DNA of 64,000 nucleotides from Icerya purchasi. Its lineage: Eukaryota > Arthropoda > Insecta > Hemiptera > Monophlebidae. A program made the position numbers and the translations under genes. Below are positions 55,555 through 64,000 of this stretch, one piece after another (position 1 is the stretch's first letter; each line of letters opens with the position of its first letter). Below the pieces are notes generated by a model. It was not told where the DNA came from, ran no database searches, and saw nothing but the letters and a program-made list of their open reading frames with translations. The DNA is taken from positions 596,031,643 to 596,095,642 of the forward strand of contig CM077115.1 in NCBI GenBank assembly GCA_039619475.1, written 5' to 3'.

Positions 55555-55640
55555 TTCTTTCTTCTTCTTCTTCTTCTTCTATTTTCAACAGTGGGGTTTG
55601 AACCAAGTCTACCCTTAACCAACTACGGTACAGGGTAACT
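55555..55640 (-). repeat. (TTC)n microsatellite next to a tRNA-like box B, possible SINE end
   Basis: About eight TTC units are followed on the plus strand by GGGGTTTGAACCAAG. The minus strand reads GGTTCAAACCC, close to a pol III box B, followed by a (GAA)n tail. This could be the end of a second tRNA-derived SINE, but no TSD or complete tRNA head is visible. Confidence 0.4.
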
Positions 55641-56897
55641 GACTGAAATTTTCTTTAATGTCTACAGAAAAACTGTTTCGATTGAGTTCTTATCTTTTTC
55701 ATTTTAGGTTTTTAATTTGTACATTTATTTCAAAATATAACAGAAAAGCGATAACAGTTTATGGAGAACGACGTTGTTAGAGAGAAGAAAAAAGATTTTT
55801 TCCGTTTTTATAAGAGTTGATTATTTCGAAGGTATTTTCTGTTTGGTTAATTTCAGTTGAAAAGGCATATTCCACGCCGGAACCATACCAATGCTATCAA
55901 CTGCCATCTACATAAAAAAAAAGACTTCTAAAACCTGGGAGCTCTTTGAATTTAATCAACGTACTAATTTTACGACCGCTTCAGTTGGATTCACAGAGAT
56001 TTTTCAACTTGATCGTTTTTTCATCGCACAACGAAATACTCGAAAAAGAGAGCGATTTTGATTGTCTGTTTTTATTTGTGTCTTCCTTTTTTTTTTTTCC
56101 CCTAAACTAATTTTACGAAAAATCGTTTTCAAGACTGAATTTGCCTCATAAGAGCGCTGCTACATACATACGAACTGTGTAAATACAGCGCTATGTGCGC
56201 ATATATAAATTCAAGGACGCCTCTTTTCGAGAACTGAAGGAACGAAACACGTTTCTTCAAAGGGAATAATAATTTCCATCAATGTGCAGCTAAGGTGAAT
56301 TAAATTATAACAGGCGCAAACGGGGAAAAAAAGCAAAAAAACAGTGAATAAATGTTATAGTTAAATGACTGGTCAACGCCGCTCCGCCGTTTAATTGAAC
56401 ATTCACCTGTGACTGCCCGCAGATAAGAACTGCGAACGTCTTCTCTTTAATTAATTTTCGAATAAGTTGTCAGCAAGTGTAGATTTATGTTTGAACATCT
56501 TTCGCATAGAACGGACAAATGTGAAACTGGATTTTCTAATCTAGTTTCGTAAAAATAAAACGCATTAGTAAAAAATATGTATACCACCATCGCGACCTGG
56601 AAAGGTACGCGTTTTCTACGCGCCACAGACTGCGAATATTCGCCACAACATTAAATCGAATCCGAAACGTTTTATTACCCGTCGACCGAGTAGCAGTCTG
56701 CTCTAGTCGCAACAGCGTCGCGGTAATTAAAAAACCGCTAATTAGGTCGGCAAAACATTTTAAACGGCTCTTAGACGTTTCCGAACGAAATAAATAATCG
56801 ACAGAGGAAATATCGGAAGAAAATATCACATATTCAGAGAAAGAGAAACGCACGCCCAGATGAACTTGTGTGTGTGTGTGTGTATCGTATCTATATC

Positions 56898-56928
<31 letters not shown>

Positions 56929-56953
56929 TTATATATATTTATATTTATATTTA

Positions 56954-56995
<42 letters not shown>

Positions 56996-57205
56996 AACTA
57001 TTGCCGTTAAATGAATTATGAAAAAAATCGTTAGAAAGATTTTTAAGAATACGAGAGTGATTGGGTTAAAAAATGAAGTTCTTTCAATTATTCTTTGTTT
57101 ATCAGAATGAGTTTATGAACGAAAAATGGTCGCATTTGGACCAAAATTTTAAAAGAGCGCCAATTTATTAAGTTATTATTAGAAGATTTTAGCCATTATA
57201 TGTGC
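55641..57205. other. No gene recognised; includes a TG/TA microsatellite
   Basis: A compound (TG)n, (TATC)n, (TA)n and (TTTATA)n microsatellite occupies about 56870-56992. The remainder shows only short frames, the longest antisense to unique-looking sequence at 56536-56853 with no recognised domain. Confidence 0.55.
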
Positions 57206-59130
57206 GATAGAGAATAAGTTGTGGGTCTCACAGAGCAAATATGACCGTAACACTCTTATTAACGTTTATTATAATAGGTATATAGTACAACAAAATTAAA
57301 ACTAACTTAACTTATTCCATACATAACAATAATAATAAACTTAGCATTATTTATATTAAAGTAATAGCATATATATACGTATGCCAATAAAACAAAAATG
57401 CCGCATAATACACGCATCTGAACACCAATATATGCAGACAGCCTAATATTTTAGAATCGAAATAAAGCATGATCAGTGAGAGACTAAAATCTAGGAAGGA
57501 TACGACAAAGTGTCAAACACCGACAAAACCGTAAACAGAAAAGAACCATAAAATACGAGTAGTAATGAGATAAAGGACGAGACTTGGATCTTCAGTCCTT
57601 GCACCATTCCTTCAGCCATTTTTGCACCTCTTTTTTCCACACATCAATTTTTCTTTTTCCCCTCTAGTATATGATTAGGGATTGCACCTATTTAAATTAA
57701 TTCAAACTGAGATAACATTGATTATCAATTCGTAGATCCCCCCCCCCCCTGGGGGGGATAGATGTAATATGTATTACTTTGGTTTTTTGTTAACCGAATT
57801 ATTTCCCTTGAAGGTTAATTCGATATTATTGACATTAAATTCTAGTAATCTATAATAGAAATAGTACATATGTTGAGAGACATTTCATTGTTTTCCTTCC
57901 ACACATAATTGATCCAGAATCGTTTTGCTTCCAGCAGGATATAGTATAAGTTTCAAACACCTCTTCCGTATTTTACTTATTTTATTTATTTTCGTTTTCT
58001 TAGCCTCACATGATATATATTTGAATTCCATATAATATTCCAGACATTATTATTGAATTATAATATATACGTAGAGTTTGATATGATAGTACCTGCTTTA
58101 TTTTATATAAAGCTGGAATTGTCTGTCTTAATTTCGAGTTTAAACTTTGAATGTGTTTTTTTCAGTTCAAGGATTTATCAATATATATATATATACCTAG
58201 ATATTTAATGTCATGACGGTTCTCTAATGGTGGACAGAAACATAGATATTGATATTTTTATGAAGCTCATGAAGGCTATTATGAAGGACAATTCGCGGGT
58301 CGCGTGTGTTATGTTTAGAATTATTCCGAATGTGTAATACTTTTGATTTGTTTATATTTATACGTAACTTCCTATCATGTGCCCATTTACTCAAATTATC
58401 TACATCCTCTTGTAATCATTTTTCCGCAATATCTACATTTTTGTGCTCAATTAATAAAGAAATATCATCAGCAAAAGCGTATATTTTTGCATTTTTAATA
58501 TTAGTATAAATGAGAAAAAGCATAGGGGCCAATACGGTACCCTGACCTACACCGTGTTGAATAGTTTTTTCATTACTTTTATTCCCTGCAATTTTGACCA
58601 TGTTTGTTCTATTTGTTATATATATAATTCTTAAATCACTTAAGTTGATTATTTTTAATACCCATATTTTCCAAGTCTTTAATCAATAATTCATGATCAA
58701 CTAAATCAAACGCTTTGGATAGGTCAATAAATGTAATTAAAAACTCATTCCCCATCGATGATAGTCCTGTATTAATATTATTTACAATCGTTCTCAATAA
58801 TGTTATCGTGGATCTTTTTTCTCTAAAACCGTGTTGATTTTTTCATAGAGTAGATTGTTTTTTTCCAGATAATTTCTTAAATGTTTATTAATTACAGTGT
58901 TCTAAGATTTTAGCTATTACAGATGTTATTGTTATTGGTCGGTAATTTTCAAATTGATTTTTCGCTTCTTTTTTATATATCGGTCTAACACAATACCTTT
59001 GGTAAGCCCGTCGGAAGTGTTAGCTTCCTTTACGGAATAGTTGACCATGTTGGTCAAAATAGGAATAAAGATATTTGAGTTAGGTTTAATATCTTGCAGC
59101 CTAATTTCATCCCATCCAGGTGCCTTATAA
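57206..59130 (-). mobile_element. Non-LTR retrotransposon relic, minus strand
   Basis: The 3' tail (57206-57680) matches 15018-15500. Upstream on the minus strand is an RT fragment: TIQHGVGQGTVLAPMLFLIY (motif B), then IYAFADDISLLI and NVDIAEK (motif C region, 58601-58416), and further up a LIDHELLIKDL-like block (about 58690) and a SIDLSKAFD-like block around 58710. The order gives motif A, B, C, tail. The reading frame is broken. A poly(C)/poly(G) palindrome sits at about 57739-57758. Confidence 0.75.
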
Positions 59131-60790
59131 ACACACTTTTAGATCGTTAATTATTACTTTTCTATTTGGGATTTATTTGCAGTTGTGGAATATAAAAGGA
59201 AGATAAAATAACATTATCAGAATTCGTATTCAATACCTGAATGTGACATTTGCGTGTTTATATGTTGTTCTACTTCACTAAATTGTTTAATTACTATAGC
59301 AGAATTCCGATAGAAAACATTCGGGAATCGTTTTGCAATACACTAGTGCGAATTACGCAACGAATATATTCCTCTATTGCTCTAATAAAAATCTGCAAAG
59401 TACTAATTTTAATTCTTACGGAAATTCTCGCGATATTAGAAAAAATTTAGTTTAGTAGTTGCTTGCCTACCAAACCAGATCCACGTAATAGGTTTGAGAC
59501 GTGCCTCATCCCACAGTCTGAAATCCCAAATGTGTGTATATTGGCCTAATATCTTAGAATATTAATTATACAATAAAAAAGTATTTCGGAAGGTGAAGAC
59601 GGATAAAGGAGATAAATCCTTAACACTTGGAGAAACTTAATTCCGCGCAATATCCATTAAACGCTTACATCGAGACGCTCACTTTAGTTTACTTGCAGTT
59701 TAATTAATTAAAAAATCGCGAGCTAAATTCTTATAGTAATACAAATGATACGTTTAAACAGATTGTATGCGAAAAAGAAAAAAAATTGCCGATGAAAAAA
59801 CAATAATGGCGAAACTTCTTAACTAAAACAAAGTTGAAGTTGGGCCCGCTCCTATTGAGTGCGCGCATACGATCAAATCGACTAGTTTCAGGAGATTATC
59901 AGCCTCATTAAGAAGACGACAAGTGAAATCTGCTCCAATCAACGATACGTTTTGTTGATATATCATCTTTGAATCTTTTCGATATTTCATTTTGCCTACA
60001 GCCCATTCCCATATCGACGGGTAAATATTTCTATAGTAACAATCTATGAAAATTGCGGTTGTCCCCCCCCCCCCCCACCATTAAATGGTTTTCTGGTTTT
60101 TAGCAGGTAGTTCTCTTTTTTTATTTCAATCCAGTAACGCTTCCTAAATAGTTGTTATCTTCCTTAATTGGCTCAATGTTATTTTCAATCGTTATCTCTC
60201 ATCAACACATACGAATGTAAACATTTCGATCATCGGCTACCCTACTTTTCCGGATTTTTACCCTTCGCGGTTTTTTATGACACCTGCAATTAGTTTAACA
60301 CTATTTCTTATTTATTTCCTCCCCGTGGACATCTCCATTTTGAGTAGCTTCTAAAATTTAAAAATTTAGTTCCTTATCCGCGGTGTAAATGCCTTAGTAA
60401 AGATGTATGAAAAACAGAAGTTCTTCTATTTAGATCGACATAAAATTGTTACCGTAGCGGCCTCTAGGATTTTATCGCAATCCTGTAATAATGCCTAAAC
60501 TACATAACGAATTCAATTAAGAAATAGTTTAATTAAAAACCAACACTTAGTACAGAGTGATTAAACATATACCAAAAAAAACCTCATACTAGAACACTTG
60601 TTCATTTTATGAGAAAAAAAAAAGGGGAGAAAGAACCGATCGTATCACATGCGAAATGCAAAAAAAGCGGGACAACAAATCAAGTTTTTGTTTCAGTTTC
60701 CCATTTTTGTCGCTTTTCATAATCAAGAAGCTATACCGAAGAACTATTTCAATAGGAGAAAATCCGCTGTATAAATATTAGATATAGTTA
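59131..60790. other. No gene recognised
   Basis: AT-rich with a C-run (about 60063-60076). No motif or element identified. Confidence 0.5.
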
Positions 60791-60839
60791 AATAAGGACG
60801 AAAACAAAATGGATGGCTATTGCTGCTGTAACGAACACG

Positions 60840-61411
60840 CTTCATACTGCGCCTCCTCGAAAATGTAACAATCGAGAGGAAATAAAGTATATTTGGGATG
60901 TCGTATCAACGACAGATGGGAAATATCTACCGAGATAAGAGCCAGAATTGAACAGGCCGGAACACAACGAACCGGGATTTGACTTGCGGGTAGATTCAGT
61001 GCAATGTTTTCAGCGTCCTGCTATATGGCGTCGAATCTTGGACCGTTCCAATGACACATTATGGAAAAAGTTGAAAGTTTTTGAAATGTAGACATACCGA
61101 AAAGAATGTTAAAAATTCCCTGGACGGCCAAAGTTGCGAATGCCGAAGTACTAAAACGCTTAAGCAAGAAAACTGAAATTATTAACTCAGTTAAAATAAG
61201 GAAATTAGTATATTTCGGTCGCATAATGAGGAACAGCAAATGTGTTAATACAGGGGGGAGAAGGTGGTCTCAGGCGTGGCCGACCAAGAATAATGTGGAT
61301 GGAAAACCTAAAGGGAAGTGGTTCAAACTAGATACGGTGGAAATATTCAGGATAGTCGTGGATAAGGATCAAGTCAAACAAATGATCGCCCTTCGAGGAC
61401 AAGACACATAG
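60840..61411 (+). pseudogene. EEP/RT-type LINE, thumb and C-terminus
   Basis: The plus strand reads YLGCRINDRWEISTEIRARI (usually YLG..I..D......EI..RI), a broken RF..M.SASCYM... segment, and then the open frame 61106-61411: MLKIPWTAKVANAEVLKRLS, IRKLVYFGRIMRN, and a RPRIMWMENL-like stretch, ending in GQDT-stop and an (AGA)n simple repeat (about 61402-61425). MLRI.WT..V.N.EVL.R and RKL.YLGHIMRN are standard in endonuclease/RT LINEs, and short simple-repeat tails instead of poly(A) are typical of RTE-like elements. Confidence 0.78.
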
Positions 61412-61999
61412 AAGAAGAAGAAGAATGGCTCTCTAATTTCCTTGAACAAGAATTTACTGGAAGCGTATTATATGATATAACTTCACTTCGTATTCGACCT
61501 GATAGAATTTGTCACTTAGGAAATCTGTGGCTCTGGTGTGTGGAAAACATTTCTTAATTTTACACAATAGTAAATGACACACTTATCAGGAAACCCAAAA
61601 TCTTCAAATCAGATTAAACTTATGTACACTATCCGTTAAATTATAAACAGTCCTCCTTATTCTGAATCAAAACTGATGGCGCTGGGAGTCAAGTAGAGGA
61701 AATACTTTTTTAAGTAGCGGGATTTAGAGTAGCCTCAATATTAGCTCAGGAATAAATCAGCCCGAACGATACATTATTTCCTTTTAAAAATGAGCAAAAG
61801 CAAAGACGCGAACGACGTGCTCGGTAAACCTGGTTTTTGAAATACCGATGGTTGACTTTTGTTTGAATTGTATACTACTATTTGCTCCGTCAGTAGTTGG
61901 TCACGCGGGTACGCAAAAGTCTAACTTTTTTAGTAAAGGTCGCTTTCAATATAATTCGAGTAAAAGGCTCTCGAAATATTTAATTTTCACGAAAATCTC

Positions 62000-63545
62000 G
62001 TCTATCATAAAACTGCTTGTTTAAGCGCGAGTAATTTCAAAAATGTGATGACGGGAAAGTTGATGTCGATTGAAAAGGCAGTTGATACGGCTAAGAAAAT
62101 TCAAGCTGAAGAAAATCGACGTAGAATCAAACCTATTATAGATACAATCATTCCATGTGAAAGACAAGGACTCCCATTACGTGGCTATGGAGATTATAGA
62201 GATTTTGATTTAGAAAATACGCCTAAAGAAAATTTTAGAGCGTTTTGAGATCACGAATGAATATGCTGGTGATGTCGTATTGAAAGGACATTTCAAAAAT
62301 TGCGGCAAAAATGCAACGTATATGTGTATAAGTTGGAATATTCAAAATCAAATTATAGAGGCATGTGATGAAATAATAAAACGAAAAATTGCGTTAGAAA
62401 TCAGAAATGCGAAATTTTTTACCGTTTTAGCCAATGAGTTACAAGATATTACAACAACCGAACAATTCACCCCTTGTTTTCGATATGTAAAGCATTGTAG
62501 ATAGTAAATACTCCATTTGCGAAAAAAAAAAATTATTTTAAAAAAATCGTGGAGCAAACCGGTAGAAATATGGCTGATGGAATTCTATCAACTTTGCATA
62601 ACATCGATCCTAATAATATTCGTGACCAAGGATATGATGGAGCAGTTGCCATGGGTGGTAAGTTCAATGGCGTTCAAGCTATTATATCTGGAGAATATCC
62701 GACCGCGATTTACGTCCATTGCATGTCATATAGTCTGAATCTTGCGATTTCAGACGCCGTTGAAATTCTTTCAATTCGTAATTGCATCGCTGTGGTGGGA
62801 AAGATAGCCGTGTTTTTTGATACAGCTAAACGTAAAGAAGTTTTGACTCAAAACATTGAAAAATTCATCACCGATAGCGGGAACCAGAAATATCTAAAAG
62901 AACTATGTCCAACTAGATGGGTCGAGCGACACGACGCTATTTTAGTTTTCGTTCAGTTATTTCATCCAATTATTGTTTCCCTTGAACAGATCTCGAAATG
63001 GGATGATCAAGTGGTGCCTATTGTTTTTATAATTCTCTTCAACGGTCGGAATTTATAATATCTCTACTTTGCGGCGAAAGCTGCTTAGTTATACTTTGCC
63101 TTTGAGCCAAAAGTTAGAAGAAAAAGACTCGGATTTATCGAAATCTGTTGATTTGGCTAAAATTGAAATACGAACAGTTACGTCTGAAAGAGAAAATGCC
63201 GAAGCAATCGATGAAAATCGAATAAAGCAATTTCTGGAATTACTTCGATTTTACTCAAAAGGACTTTCCCTACTACTCGGAATCAAAGTCAGGTATTCAG
63301 CTGTGATACACCAAAAAATTTGTAATTCCGATCAAGATATTTAAATTCCAAAAAACGCTATCACGGCATTGAACTTGTGCGATGAGACATCATTTGGCCG
63401 TCTAAATACACTCTTACGCATCCTCTGCACCATCCCCATTACTACAGCCACTGCAGAAAGATCATTCCCGAAGTTGAGAAGATTGAAGAGGTATTTGCGA
63501 AATCACATCGGTCAAGTTCGTCTTAATAGACACTCGCGATGTTGA
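62000..63545 (+). pseudogene. hAT-superfamily transposase, broken
   Basis: Blocks in order: a HKTA-like segment (about 62010) and MTGKLMSIEKAVDTAKKIQ (62045-62248); ISWNIQNQIIEAC and ANELQDITTTEQF (62280-62504, with a conserved D/E region); a QGYDGAVAMGGKFNGVQAII segment and HCMSYSLNLAISDAV with LCPTRWVERHDAI (62549-63058, the core of the RNase H-like fold with the C..H..NL and W..R signatures); a linker (63069-63344); and LNTLLRILCTIPITTATAER, SFPKLRRLKRYLRNHIGQVR (about 63400-63530), the hAT dimerisation domain. This is the group related to the 52-kDa repressor-of-PKR-inhibitor (THAP0/ZMYM) type hAT proteins. Frameshifts and stops separate the blocks. Terminal inverted repeats were not found. 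Confidence 0.87.
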
Positions 63546-64000
63546 AAATACACCGTGAAATGAGTATAATTGCCGACGAGGTATCAGATATCTTTATTAA
63601 AAATCCTCGAAAATACTTAATTTTCTTTTGTAATGTTTTGTTTTACTTAATTCTTTTTAAACATATTCACTTTTCGCTTATATTAAAAGCTGTAATGTTA
63701 AATACCTTTACCTAATTTTTTTTAAATAAAATTCGTACGCTTACCTAATTGGCTCTTATTACAAACATAATGTTACGTTTTTATTATTATTATTATTATT
63801 TTTTTTTTTTTTTTTTTGTTTTAAAATAAAATTCGTTAATATTGTATTTTTTTTTGATAAAATTCGTCGGTTTTGTAATTTTTTTATTTTTTATTTTAAT
63901 TTACAGACCACGGAAATAGATAGGTACTTAGTCGAGTTACCGAGTGTTGCCACCTTCTAACTCATATTCTAAATTCTAGCCCCGGCCAAACAAAAAATCC
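63546..64000. other. 3' flank of the hAT relic, no gene
   Basis: AT-rich with a T-run (63801-63818) and two partly similar TAAAATTCGT segments (63724, 63825). The window ends before any hAT terminus can be confirmed. Confidence 0.5.

Overview
This is a 64 kb piece of AT-rich eukaryotic nuclear DNA, almost certainly from an arthropod and probably an insect. The evidence is the mix of decayed mobile elements: jockey-, R1- and I-group non-LTR retrotransposons, other endonuclease/RT LINEs, Penelope-like elements (PLEs), and Mutator-like, pogo/Tigger-like and hAT DNA transposons. Microsatellites and poly(A)/poly(T) tails are frequent. I find no convincing host gene exon, no rRNA and no genuine tRNA. 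It reads as intergenic or intronic DNA built by repeated, often nested, insertion.

Layout. 0-3.3 kb: a broken Mutator-like (MULE) transposase gene, split near its start codon by a 5'-truncated PLE and later by a short LINE tail. 3.3-8 kb: mostly unassigned DNA, with a 20-bp x 14 satellite at 7.64-7.92 kb. 8.1-11 kb: jockey-type and EEP/RT-type LINE fragments, minus strand. 11-15 kb: unassigned. 15-21 kb: a rearranged LINE tail, a 4 kb minus-strand EEP/RT LINE carrying a nested LINE tail, an R1-like fragment, and a 188-bp palindromic mini-PLE with a target-site duplication (TSD). 21.6-27.2 kb: LINE fragments, a pogo-like transposase relic and another LINE tail. 28.2-33.8 kb: a nearly full-length I-group LINE (element A) whose 5' half is inverted. 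33.9-37.9 kb: a nearly full-length second-family LINE (family C). 41-43.7 kb: two LINE relics, one with an internal inverted duplication and a tRNA-derived SINE. 44.8-45.4 kb: a truncated family C copy. 45.66-51.1 kb: element B, a nearly full-length, intact-order relative of element A on the minus strand. 52-55.6 kb: a PLE-like scrap, the second copy of an unnamed ~490-bp repeat, and a jockey fragment. 57.2-61.4 kb: two LINE relics. 62-63.6 kb: a broken hAT transposase.

Nothing here is a functioning pathway. The informative content is the fossil record of transposition: TSDs, a textbook twin-priming inversion, LINE insertions into older elements, and RNA secondary structures at element ends. 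The best candidate for something undescribed is a stem-loop in the 3' UTR of the A/B LINE family. It has the same size in both copies, with three compensatory base-pair changes between them. Next best are a Penelope-type mini-element with 47-bp inverted arms around a hammerhead-like hairpin, and a terminal hairpin shared by the family C copies.
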